Below the pieces are notes generated by a model, which was given only the letters and a program-made list of their open reading frames with translations, was not told where the DNA came from and made no database searches. The translations under genes were made by a program, and so were the position numbers. Shown here in pieces: positions 37,021-49,120 of a stretch of 64,000 nucleotides of DNA. The stretch's first letter is position 1, and every line of letters starts with the position of its first letter. Origin of the DNA: Rhytidiadelphus loreus (taxonomy: Eukaryota; Streptophyta; Bryopsida; Hypnales; Hylocomiaceae); assembly GCA_947034895.1 (NCBI GenBank), contig OX344763.1:23467001-23531000 (forward strand). Direction: 5' to 3'.

Positions 37021-39182
37021 GCTTGTTGATGGAAAAAAGGCTTTGAACTTTAGGGCTTATTCATAGTGCCACCTTTTGGTCATCTTTGGGGTCTTCAAAT
37101 AGGTCATGAAGGTGGTCTACCAAAATTGCTAGAAATGTACTAGACTTGGGACGTAGTGTGAAGAGATCTTGATTTCTATAATACCCCATCCTCGGCCATT
37201 CTAATGAAGCCATTGAAATTTACCTTTATTTTGTCGACAAAATTGGTCAATAGCTTCGCTCTTCTATGTGCAGTCCAACAACTCATTGGCTGAGTTTTTT
37301 GCTTTAGAATTAAATTTTAATTGGACGTTTGAGAAAAGCTCAAAGTTACAAAATTAAAGGTTCAATTTGATTACAAAATGAAATGTGACTTGAGACTTTT
37401 ATTTTTGGTTGAAAATTGTAGATTGTTGTGTGTCTAAAATAGTCATAGCATGCTTCAAAAGCTATGAGAATTCACCCTTCTTACATGTAGATAGAAATGC
37501 AAAAAATTAAAAGAAGTTTCACATTCATAGTAGAGAGCATGCATTGTACATACTAATAAACCCTGAACACCAAGTGCTTTTCTTTGAGTAGTTTTAATTT
37601 TTTTGAGGACTTCTTCTTTTAGCTTTTGTTAGCTTCCAAAGCAGATGCTAAATACATTTTGAATACTAAAGTTGGACAAATTTTTTGACCTTTTTCATCC
37701 ATTTGATCAATAGTCATTAGAAACTTGATATACTTAGAATAAAAATATGATCCACACTCTAAATTGTCAAATAGACTAACTAATAATAAAAGTCTTCTTA
37801 TAGGTCATTTCTTTGGTCTATGCATTTTTTAAAATACTTTTTCCAAATCTATAAGTTCCTTCTCTACTTTAATAATCTTCTTCCTAAAATTTTGATGGTC
37901 AACAATCTTCATTTTCTTCTTGTAAATGTTGCACATTTTTAGGTAGAATTTTGAAAAATCTTTTCTCTTTTATGCAAAGTTTTGGTTGATTTTTGTATAT
38001 GGAAGTTTGCTTTAAGTTACTATAGTTGATCCTAGAACCAATTTTGGATTGATGGATGACTTTGAGAAGGCTTGCAAGGTGAAAAAATGCATTTTTTCAT
38101 CCAATTCTTTTGAAGGAGGTACTTGAACATACAATTTGAGGATGGTGTTGAATATTGTCTCATTGTAGTAGTTTAGAATTTTTTAAATATGAAAGTGCTT
38201 GATCCATGAATCACCATGTAGTATATTTTAAAGTCTATTAAGTTTTTGTTCTTGATGTGAACTTCAGTCATGAAAATGCTCTTCTTAAAATTTGAGTGTA
38301 GTAATGAAATGAAGCTTATCCAATGCAATTTTTACTCTAATTTCCTAAAATTCAATATTTTATTGCAATTTAAACTTTTGGCCCAACTTGATCTAAGCCT
38401 CAATTCGTCTCTTGTATAAAATTTTACAACCATTAATTGCCCCTAAATGGATTAAAAAGTCAAAATCTCATTTTGAGGTAATTTTAGCATCAAATCTACT
38501 TTGGAAAATTTGGAAAGAAATTCAACTAATGAGGATGGTTTATATGGTGGTTTTCTCCTAATTTATATTCAAAAAAATAATTGGGATTTAAAGGCTGAGT
38601 TCTCCACTAGTTTACTAAATCCAATTTGGCTTCCAAGTTCCACTTCCTTAGTGCCCAAACTCCCCCAAAGTGCTATCATGTAGGAGTTTTGGAGTGATGT
38701 CATAGGACTTGGGACTTAGGACATAGTGTGAAGCCAAAAGTCCCAATTTTCAGCTCTCCACCAATTAGATTTTTGAGAATTTAATGGAACTTGGAACATA
38801 GTGTGAAGATACTCTGATTTCTTCAAATTCAAATCCAATAAGATTGTACTGAAAATAATAGTTTAGGTTGCTCAATACAAATTAAAATAATTTGTATTAA
38901 TTGTATAATAAGACATATACAGTCAAACTTCCCTTATTGCCACTATTAGAAAATTCAGTTTTTCTATTGGTTTGGTTGCGCGACCAAATCAACAAAAAAA
39001 CTAAATTTATGCAAATAAATAACTATAGTTAGTTATGCAAATAGAAAATTTGCATTATGAGAGGTTTTACCTGTATCTTCAAATCCATTCAAAGTAAATG
39101 CAACAACACTTCAAATTGCAACTTATAGATCATCTATGATAGTAAATGAAATCTAAAGTCATTAAGAATCTTCAAGTTCCAT
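37021..39182. other. AT-rich spacer
   Basis: No gene recognised. A short phrase about a gene-less GGGACNTAG-type motif (GACTTGGGACNTAGTGTGAAG) recurs at about 37,143, 38,708 and 38,788, hinting at small degenerate repeats. Confidence 0.4.
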
Positions 39183-39186
39183 TTAA

Positions 39187-39614
39187 CCCCTAAATGCCCA
39201 AAGCTTTTTATGAGCTTCTAGGAATTTGCTCTAAATTGAACAAAAAGTCAACATTTGAATAAGTTGTATCAATTTATTTTGGAATTCAATAACCATACAC
39301 ATTCAAACTAGACATGTTAGAAGGATTCCCTATCATCCATCAACCACCAAACATCCATGTCGACATTTAAGGGTTAAATGAATTTTTAATGTGATTTTTC
39401 TCCCAAATCTAGTGTATTTGAGGCTCATTTCCAAGAGCACTACAGAAAGGCAAGATTGCAACCTACCCTTGCACAATCAAAATCATAATCAATCATTTTC
39501 AAAATCAAATATTTGATGTTAAAACTAGACTACTCAAAATAGCAGCTTGGTTACGTTTTATTTAACTTATAAGCATTGTCGACACCAAAATTTGGTGACT
39601 CGGGCATTTAGGGG
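39187..39614. mobile_element. TTAA-flanked element(s) with perfect CCCCTAAATGCCC ends
   Basis: TTAA (39,183-39,186) followed by CCCCTAAATGCCC is mirrored by GGGCATTTAGGGG (39,602-39,614) followed by TTAA. An internal GGG-TTAA junction at 39,371-39,377 suggests two elements side by side. The right one (39,374-39,614) has an inverted relative at 21,514-21,830. Non-coding. Confidence 0.65.
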
Positions 39615-39926
39615 TTAAATTAATACTATCTACAATTTTATATATATATATGCCATGATCTAGTTCATATCACTTATATAACACTTCTGCTTCCTCGCAG
39701 CACTTATCCTCAATGCAGTTGCGAATTGCGGTGCGCAGTGCAAAAGATGCCCCTATTAGGGACAGTGAGAATTTAACAAAGCAAAACATAAAATGACGAC
39801 CATCAAAGCAAGAAACTGCATGTTTATGCAATTTAAACGTGCCAAATAGGCTTCTATAAACACATCTCAGTTTCCCAATATAGGAATGCCACAAAAAATC
39901 GATCAAAAAATAGGGACCACAGTCCA

Positions 39927-42900
39927 CTATGACGGACGGCCATCTCCAGGCTTAAGGACCCAAGCTCCACCCCTCGTGTAGCAAAGCTCTTTCATCACCT
40001 GCAAAATGAATGAAAATGGGTAAGCAATTGCTGCAGAATCGATACCAGGAAAGAGTCGGGTTGAGACATTACAAGAGAGAATCAATACTGTCTGATGGAT
40101 CCGAATTTGCGTGCGGTGTTTACCTTAAGGTAAACAGCTAGCGGAGCGTCCCTCCCTGTGGACCTAACTGCAAGCATAATGTCGTTTTTTCGAAGTCCCG
40201 TATGTGGACCCATCTTCCGCAGAAGTGCAATGACAACGTCCCTGAAAACAATGTCCAGAATGAGATATAAACAAGCGTAAGAGACATCAATTCTAACAAA
40301 TCTTCACGGATATATACGCAGAAGTTATATGTGCACAGATGTTGAAAAAATCCAATCCTCAAAGGTACGGCCTGACAAGGGCAAATGATCAAAGCAGCGC
40401 GCACTGCTATAATACGGAATGTTGCACCTGAATGGATCAAGGCTAGGATTGCCCAATGACGTAAGAAAGTAAACACCACCAAGGCTGGTGGCCACTCTAT
40501 TCACTGCAGCAGTAAGTTCCGCAGCAGGAGCATTGGCTGCTTTTGCAGCAGCGACTGCAGTCGCTGCTGCCCTGGGATTGGAATTAGCAACCGTACGCTC
40601 AATCGCCATGTCTCGCAGGCTCTGAACAATGATCGGCATACTGTTACACAATCCGAACCGGAGATTAATACAGAAGTAGAACTAGCACTAGTTAGAAAAG
40701 ATAGGAGCCGCAAGCCATCAGTGCAGTCGTCTGGAAAATACCAGGAACAATTCAGAATGTACCAATTCTTGTTTTCTGTGAAGCAACTTTAGATTCCGAC
40801 AATGGAGGGAGCGAAATGACTGGAACATATTCAAGTAATAGTACCTGCAGACATGGTGCCTGGCAAAGATCTCCTTCAAAGCACCTGGTAATGCCATTCG
40901 TGTCTCAGCAGACATCGTCCCTTGTCCAAATGCCTCACCGTTATCAACACTACTTTGACCACTTCCATCACCAGCTTCACTCCCTGATCCTGCTTTGCTT
41001 CCTGAAGGGTTTCCAGAAGGCGATTTGGACAAATGAGACGCTGATGAACCACTCCCTTGTTTACCACTTTTGGCAATAGGTTTCTTTTTCTCTTCAGGAG
41101 TTTGCGTGGGCTCATACCCATATGGTTCGGGAAAATAAGGGTTCATAACTTTCAGAGCGCCTCTTATAGGTGCTTCTACGCTTGCCCACTGATTGGTCTG
41201 TTGTTTGACCACCGCTTGACGTTTCTTAATGAATGATTTATCCGTATCTTCCTGCAAAACGATCACAGAGCTGAGAACAGATCTTCATTTGCATGTTACA
41301 TAAAACGATAGCTACAACGAAAGGCAGGTACAAATAGAAGTTCACTACAACAAGCATATTAGATGGTAATCTGGGGGACCACTCTGTAACATCTTCACAA
41401 TGGCATTTTATTATTAACAAGACTAGTATCCTAGGATGACTACCTCAGCTGCTTTCAATTTTCGAATTGCAGTGAACTAAAAAAGCACATCTGCTTCAAG
41501 ATTAGACGTTCATTTGATTTCTGACCTGAAATTCCCAGCCAACAGTAGCCCGCTGCACTGCTATTGGTACCATGATCTCCCGTAGAGTCTCCTTGTTCAA
41601 AGTAAGTCCTCGAAGTTGCTCGTGCTTCACCACTCGGTTTTTGCTAAAGAGAAACAGGATGTAGTCTCTCACTGGTCTTTGTTCACCGTACTCAGGACGA
41701 ACATGGCTTCCGGACACCCAACAACCCTGAACTAGAACAGCAAAGTCGCCGAGAACGGCTAGCAATTCTTCCTCAGTGCAACTCAAAATCTTCAATAACC
41801 TCTCAAACTGAAGCACTTGTTTCAGGCCCTGTTCACAGCAACCAACACCATGATCTTAATTTTTAACCAATAGATACAAATGGACTGACCACAAAAACGA
41901 AAGAACCTCTAACTCACAAAAAAAGACAGCGGCAGCAAATATCATATGATTAAAGCTGCAGAAGAATCAGCAGATTTCTTATCCCCAAAAAGGTTCAGTA
42001 CAACTTACTTCTCCAAATACCTTTTTAACCCTATCTGGCAAATTAAGCACCTCCAACTGGCTGCAAACAAAACAGAAGGTCAAATACGTTCGAACTTGTA
42101 AGAACCGGAAGAAATCAAGCTAAAAATTGCCAGAAATGATTAAAATATCCAATACTAGAAAATGATTCCAAAGAAAAAATTCTATGTACAAAGACTGTTT
42201 ACTTGTTTGGCAAAGGTGAAACTTCTCGTCTGGGGATTTCACATATTGGGCAGATTCCATGTATACACATCATTGAAGTGAACGGTTTTAGGCCTCAATG
42301 ATATCATAAGAAGGTTTCCGACAACAGCCACCTCATAAAATTTGGTGATCAAGTTTCAGACCTCGTGGTTATTCTGCTCCAAAACCTAGGATGAACTCTT
42401 GCTGTCATGTGATTTGGTAAAGCTGCTTACCTTCTAGAGATACCAACATTGCCTGTATGACCCCCTTTCAGAAACTCTGCAGTGTTTGTGCTGGCTCGTC
42501 CTGGTACCAAGGTGCTAAGGTAGGCATCCCTGCAGATCAATGAGCACTATCAAGTACGGTGCTGAACTTGTAAGACTTTGAATGCAATCGATATAAAGAG
42601 AAGTGGGCAATCATCTAACATATGCTACACGATATTAAAGCCATTAACAGAGAAATAAACACTCACGGGGTCATGTTGAAGTTGATCCGATCTTGCGTTT
42701 TGGCAACCATCTTCTGACGGATGCCCTCAGTGACCGGACTATCTGTTCCGTGAGGTTCAAGAGGAATCCAAGGCTTCAGAATAAAACCACACTTAAGAGT
42801 TAGTGAGGAAGTATGATATTGGCTATGATGTTTCCAAAACATTATGTTTTCTTCTGATAGTTGAGGGATACAGGATAAGAATAAATAACTACAACCGACA

Positions 42901-45482
42901 GACTAGATAAGGATACATTGCCAACAGAGGGTAAGAATTGCAGTCAGATTAGGTCGCTTCTGTCGCATAACTCACCTCTGCTTCTTCTAGTTGTTTCAAA
43001 TAGGCATGAGACTGCAGCCGGCTTGCTTCTTGACGCTCAGTTTCCCGCCTCCGAACATTAACCTGATTTCCCATGACACAGACCAATCACACTGAAGCTT
43101 GCCCATTATTGCAATTACTGCAACAATACCAAAAAGTAAAGATTTGGCAGATTTCTGAAAACAATGTAGTTCAACATCACATATTGAATCGTTGTTTGTT
43201 CTGAAAATATGTAACACCATGAGAGTGGTGATAAGAGCAGTCTCATTTTCTTTTCAAATATGTGGTAACTTTCTAGGAAATTTATTTCCAATAGAACGAC
43301 GTCTAAGCATTTCCTAGATAGGTACATCTGCCATCAACTCATCAGTTAAAATCATCATCAGTGCAACTACAGCAATAGATTGTGACGACTTTCAGACACA
43401 TGTAATTCCTAGTTACTGAACAAGGCTAAAATACTAAATGGCATTAAAGAAACGTTAGATGATGAAAGAGAACCCAAAGGACGGAGCTCTGACACGATTT
43501 TACAATGGAACCCTACCTGGAGGAGGGTTAGCTCTAATTTCGACTCGACGGGTTCAGCATCAAACATATCCTCATCATCGCCATCGGTTATTCCAGCATC
43601 TTTGTTACTTTTCTTTTTTACTGCATCATGGTCATCGATGTACTTCATGGAGGGCCGAAATTGTACTACAGCTTGAACTGGATTCAAGTACAACTGTTCA
43701 ATGTGCCACAAAATCATTCAGCAGCATATAGAACGTGAAGATTAGAAGACACCTGGCAAAATCTTAGAAAAACGTAACTATGCTTATCCTGATATTGCCC
43801 AAGTTATCTAACTTTACCTCAGACATGCTAGTATACAACTGCACAAAAAAAACGACACTGACAACAACCAAGAAATATAGCTCGTATCCATTGAGCGTAG
43901 TTATAAAATGGACGTAGTACGAGCAGAATGATATCCTGACCTGGTTTCCCCGCAATATTCCGATGGCATAGCTAGTGTTCATTGCAACTTTTGAGGAAGC
44001 AAGAGTCTGTCCGCCGTAAAGATATGCACCATCATTTTGTCATGAGAATTGACGCTAGCTAAATCACGGCAGCAGCATAAGAAACCGCTTGCACATTCAC
44101 AAAATTACAGATAACGATGATTGGGAGAGAGCATTCCTATTATTACTGCTCTTGTTATGGTTAATATGGTTGTTTTGGTTGTCATTATTAGCATGGCTAC
44201 AAAAGCTAGAAGAAATCGAGCACAACAGACAAACCACACAAAAGACTGCATCATCATATTAAGAATTCAACAAATGATATCTTTAACATTTCATGCAGCA
44301 CAGCAATACATCTGACCTACCTACCCAAAAAGTATTTCCACAGCTCCAATCTTTAAATTCAAACTCTCAATATTAAAAATGATCAACCTGCGTCGAAATC
44401 TGCAGATGCTCTGCCCGATCGCGGTCATAGTTTTCACTGTCGGTGTCAATAACAAGATCCACTTCAAATTTGGACAGCTGCGGTTTAATCCGCACCTGGC
44501 AAAAACGCACTTCAAAACCAAGTCACCAACTTTTCGACACAACCCACCATAAATTGAAACAATAAATATCTAAAAATTATCATGAAATCCTAACATCATC
44601 AAGCTCTAAAATTGAATCTTCAAGTCATTAAATAAAGTTGCAAGAATATCGTTAATGAACTAAAAACAGTCACCCTGCATTAATACCCAAAAGTAACCAT
44701 TGAGAAACACTAGAAGAAGTTTAGAGCTGTGCACCTCTTGACACCGTTCCTCCAAGTTGTACGGTCTCCAATGTGGTCGCAATGGGTATTGCAGAACGTA
44801 CAACTGCAACCACATCTTAATATGAGACTTTCCGATTTTACAACGCTGAAAGGAATTTCAGCCTCCTCCGACATGCAAAAGTTTCACCAATACGATCAAA
44901 ACTCAGTAATTCCAACGTGTACAGCTAGTGAAGAATTACTCAAATATGACATGGTTTGAACTTATTGCAATGGCCTGAACCGCAACGCACATTCGTCTCA
45001 GGGTCAACATGTGGTGTAAGAAACACGTCAATTTCACGAACAACGCGATCAACTCCTGGTGCAGACACTACTGGCTCCTTTAACACGGGCTCATCCATCA
45101 GTCCATCAACCACCTCCTCTTTGGCTTCTTCTTTGACTTCATCTTTTACAGTTTGCACTTTTATTTCTTCTTCGATGAGTACCTCACTCATCGTCAGGTC
45201 GAGCTCCATTTTACCGCGTGCATCATCTTGCGGTTCTACTTTAACCTTAAGAAGAGGAACATCGTCCATAGGTTCTGCTTTGACAACATTGGGTTCAGTT
45301 TTCACTTTTAACAGAGGAACGGTTCCTGCTGAAGGCTGCGTAGCAGCACGGGCTCCTGGCCGGGCCTTCACTTTCGGGACAAACTTCCCTTTGCTTGCTG
45401 CTGCAGAGACAGGCTCACGCTTGGATTGCAACAATGTGAAAACGGAAGGCTCCGAGCCTTCCGCAGCATCTGTCGGTTCCAT
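39927..45482 (-). CDS. RPC5: RNA polymerase III subunit RPC5 (C37 / SIN-like family)
   Basis: Fifteen minus-strand exons: 44991-45482, 44735-44803, 44388-44495, 43941-44006, 43517-43693, 42976-43062, 42667-42773, 42431-42529, 42009-42060, 41526-41828, 41444-41476, 40845-41251, 40428-40640, 40124-40241 and 39927-39998. They total 2,403 nt (800 residues) with phase kept at every GT-AG border. The conserved N-terminal dimerisation part (REIDVFLTPHVDPETN, YVLQYPLRPHWRPYN, VAMNTSYAIGILRGNQ, residues about 147-245) is typical of RPC5, which pairs with RPC4 as the TFIIF-like module of Pol III. Residues about 420-520 and 738-790 resemble winged-helix segments. The N-terminal 145 residues are acidic and contain three VKxEP repeats (K61, K68, K81). 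Residues 570-640 are low-complexity Gly/Ser. An acceptor-like tract (TTTTTTTTGCAG) 11 nt before the ATG implies an intron in the 5' leader. Confidence 0.93.
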
Positions 45483-46731
45483 ATATTATACACTGCAAAA
45501 AAAACATGAAAATGAAAAATTCATCCAAAACAAAAGGCCTCCCGTGAATCACACAAACATCAATGTGCAAGGGTGGGATTAAAAAGAGACCTCGTAGAGT
45601 CCATACCTGTACCTGTTATTCAACCCTAGTCTAGTCTGCCCATGATGCTGGATTCTCGAAAGCAATTTCAATCCCCAAACCACCCAGAACTCACCTGCAC
45701 CAAGCAGTGGCAGCGCCAATTCGCGCCTACTAGTCGCAACCCTTGCTGCGAATCCCCCGACGTGGTGCGCCACTCATCCTGCCGTCCCACTACGAGTGTG
45801 ACTGGCTCCACCCAAGCGAACTTGGACCGTGAAGAAAGCGGGTTGCGTGAAATCGAGGTGTCTCTCTCTCTCTGTCTGTCAATCAGTCAAGTCCGTATCA
45901 ATCGTAAGCTGAAGACACATTGAAGGAGCGAAGGAAGTCCGCTTCAAGGACGGCAAACAAGCAAGCGCAGCATCTTCGCTTGTCACAAGTGCTATTATGG
46001 AAGGCTTGTGCTAACCCTAATTAATGGCTCTGTTCGACTGAATCCGAGTTTTTTAATCCTATCTACAACCGCATTCACACTGGTCAACGCTGTTAGGGTT
46101 TACTTCGGGAGTTGCTTCAGGAGTGATTGATTCTAGTATCAGATCACAAATTAAATACAAACTGCCTAATACCACCATCCACCCAATTCCGTCACGTACA
46201 AGATCCTCCCAATCGTGTCAATGGCCCATCTATTACGACAATCTTTACAACCCTTTATCATGATGGCAATGCACTTGGGGAGTGGATACATCATCCCACG
46301 CTTCAACAAGGATTTCAACAAGGGTCTATTCACAGTTTAACATTTCAACTTTGAAAAATCATAGAAAATTCACTTCTTATCAGAATGTTTCCATTATTTT
46401 TGCAATTGACTTCTCTCAAAATTTTCTATCTCTGAAAAATATGGGAGTGGACAAATAGCTTCATTAAAGTACCTAGATAGCAAAATATGTGTGGTAATGG
46501 ATAGTTCTACCTTAACTTTGAAGCAATAGGTTTCTCTACTATCCATTATCAATAAACTAATATTATAATTTACCAAGGACAGAGCTTATAGTCACACCAT
46601 TCTTGTTTTTATTCATCAGATCTTTTAGATTCACAACATCTTTATAGGATTAAATTTATTGTCTAATAAGTCATATTCTATGTCATTTTGAAATTTTTGA
46701 GTGTTTTCAAATTCAATGTAAATCTTCTACC
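45483..46731. other. RPC5 5' leader, promoter and flank
   Basis: The first about 500 bases are GC-richer and hold the probable leader exon (donor-like AACAGGTACAG near 45,610 on the minus strand). A TAACCCTAA-type telo-box-like motif lies at about 46,013 and TTAGGGTTTA at about 46,094. A CT microsatellite is at 45,862-45,873. No other gene seen. Confidence 0.5.
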
Positions 46732-46735
46732 TTAA

Positions 46736-47485
46736 CCCCTAAATGCTTGGGCGACCAAATATTGTCGATCTGAAATTTCAGGCTCATTTTGCAACGGGCA
46801 GTTAAATTTGTTTGACCAGTTTAAAAAAAAATTCGGGTAGTTTTTAGGGTTAACTATTGAAAACTTTCATTTTTCACTAAAAAAGGTACATATTTGATTG
46901 TTAAGAGGTCTCCAAAACCATATATGTCCATTAGTGGAAGTATAAAGCTTGCTAATTTTACTTCATTTTCCAACTTTGAGCAATTTCACTTGATTTGAGA
47001 TCTAAAAACTTGTATTTATCCGTTTGCTTTGAAAATGGTCCCAATGGAAAGAGTAAAGTGTTTTCATGATTTTCACCATTGAAAATTTAAACAAAAAAGT
47101 GTTGATTTGGAGTTATTTGTGATTTATACTTATAAAAGGAAATTGCATCTCAACAATTGCAAGGTGGATTGTGTAATGAGTTTAATAGCTTTTCAAGTGA
47201 TATTAAGTTTTTTGAAAGGTTATTTTAGTGTGCTAACACAATTTGTAGTTGTTCATGTCACCTCCAATCCCCAAAAGCTTTTATGTGCAAATTTCTGAAA
47301 CATTGTGGAGAGGGACAACATATTAAAAATAGAAAATGTACATTTCTCTTATTATAATTTCACAACTCTTATGCAATTTTGCACTCAAAATTGTTGTGGA
47401 TACTAGTAAGCAAGCTCTTTAAACATCCATACGGTTAGATTTTGAAAAAAAAATCATTTTGCTTCAATGGAGATAATTATAAGCT
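46736..47485 (+). mobile_element. TTAA-type element, truncated inverted copy of 56,728-57,531
   Basis: TTAA (46,732-46,735) is followed by CCCCTAAATGCTTGGGC. The next 740 bases match the reverse complement of 57,531-56,790 almost base for base, including an identical 63-codon open frame at 47,107-47,298 and 56,969-57,160. At about 47,485 the match stops (after ATAATTATAAGC) and a different repeat begins, so the right end is lost. Confidence 0.8.
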
Positions 47486-47619
47486 CACACAGTTGCACAC
47501 AACCTCACTGCCAATTCAATAAACTACACACATACCTTCAATTTGATAAATTGGGGATGTGGTTCTACTTGGGTGCAGAATTTTCTCGCGGCGCCCAACT
47601 TCTTGATAGTTCTTAAATC

Positions 47620-49081
47620 CCACTTCAAAACCATTGCCAAACAGCTAGATAGAGTTGCAAACAATTGCACTAAAGAAAACACACAAAACAATTGCACAAT
47701 TAGAGAGAAATGCAAGGTGGAAAAGATACATTTACAACAAAGCCTTTATCTCCACTTTTTGGCAACGACCTTGCAATCAACTCTTGACGCTCTCAACAGA
47801 CACAGTGACCACCAACTCAACAACTACCTCTTCCAAATGTACTACGAGAGTGTAACCCTATGCCGTTTGTCCGTCACCAAAAAATAATCAAGGCACTCAA
47901 CTCAACAACAACCTCTCATCCAAATGTACTACAAGAAGACAATACCGTTGTCACAAATGTTGGCCAAAGCAAAACATAATGAAACCCACATGCTCTCCAA
48001 TATAAGTTAGTTAAATAAAAGTAAAATTCAACCTCACAAGAAGAATGAATCACACAATCCTTCATTGTCATGTATACTTTTGTTGAAAAAATTTATAATT
48101 TTTGAAGATGGTTTGCATTTATTAATACATGTGGAATGCATGACACTTAAAATACTTTGCAAATTTTACTTCATTTTCAAAAAATATTTACAGGTATATT
48201 TATGTACCTAAATTGAGCATAAGAAATCCATTTTATTTTTTGCAAAGAACTTGATGAGTTGAAGGTTAATGTGACAATATCTTTCATTACAATATTCACA
48301 AAGTACAATGTCACAAAACATTCATTTCAAGCGTGTTTTTCCAAAATAAAATAATTAAATTAAATTAAAAATAACATTTAGCACACTTACATGCACTTAG
48401 AATCTTTAACCCCTCAAGTCCCAAGGTCATTTTTCTATCTAAAACCACTCAAAATTGTCAATTCTGTTGTGTTCACCCAAGAAAATAGAAAAAATTATGT
48501 ATTTTTAGAATCTAACCATAAGATCTTGTGCTTCACTTGTCTTGGATCATTTAATAAAAGTTCTATGACATTAGAGGAGGTTTCAGTCTCCTGGAGGGCT
48601 GTTTCGAGCACCTCCCGGCGCTAGTTCTCAACAGTCCCTGCGAACGCCAGTGCTGCCACGTCACGTTTTTTAAAAATTAAAAAAAATTAAAAAAAAATTA
48701 CTTCTCAAAATGCAAAAGAAATCGAAAAAAAAATTTAATTAAAATTTTTTTTCTTCAAAAAATGACGTGGCAGTCTCCATTCCACGTCACTACGCTGCGG
48801 GAGAACAGGTTGAACCCGCGTTGGGAACAGGTTGGGAACTCGCAGCCCTCCAACAGCCTGAAATCTCCTCTAATGAAGTTTGATTGTATAAGTTTGATTG
48901 TATAATGAAGTTTGAAGATACTAGCATTCAAAGTTGGAAATAGAATTTTTTTGGAACATTGTCTTACAATTTTAGTTGACTTTGATTCATTTGTAGAATT
49001 TTTTTGCTTCAACAAACATCTCTAACAAAGTTTTAGAATTCCTTCTATAGAAATTTTCAATGTTGGGGTTGCAATGTCCAT
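47620..49081 (-). repeat. Inverted copy of the 16.3-18.1 kb repeat
   Basis: Reads as the reverse complement of 18,090 down to 16,313, interrupted by the MITE at 48,569-48,875. TTAA followed by CCCCTCAAGTCCCAAGGTC at 48,406-48,428 mirrors the junction at 17,273-17,295. At 49,082 it runs without interruption into sequence that flanks the left side of the CACTA element. Confidence 0.75.
48569..48875. mobile_element. MITE of the GGAGGGC family, copy B (307 bp)
   Basis: The ends CATTAGAGGAGG and CTCCTCTAATG enclose GGAGGGCTG (48,593) and GCAGCCCTCC (48,842). The A-rich centre is flanked by GCCACGTCACG and GACGTGGCAG. The corresponding site at about 17,130 in the related repeat (CAATCAAACTTCATTAAATT) lacks it. 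Comparison of filled and empty sites suggests an ATGA duplication, but this is tentative. Confidence 0.75.
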
Positions 49082-49120
49082 TGTACACTATGTTGATTGG
49101 AGCAAGTCTTGCATTGAATG
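49050..49120 (-). other. Empty target site matching the CACTA insertion
   Basis: On the minus strand the sequence reads CAATCAACATAGTGTACAAT and then GGACATTGCAACCCCAACAT. At 10,600-10,623 the same left half ends in GTGTACA, and at 16,313 the right half resumes with ACAATGGGTATTG. The single ACA at 49,082-49,084 is the undivided target. Confidence 0.85.

Noticed and set aside
44956..45582. 208-residue plus-strand frame opposite RPC5 exon 1
   Set aside because: Antisense shadow of the GC-rich first exon; Ser/Thr-rich translation of the complementary acidic codons.
47107..47298. Identical 63-residue frame here and at 56,969-57,160 on the other strand
   Set aside because: The whole surrounding 740 bp is nearly identical between the copies, so identity reflects recent element copying. 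No protein motif, and both frames lie in a MITE-like element.
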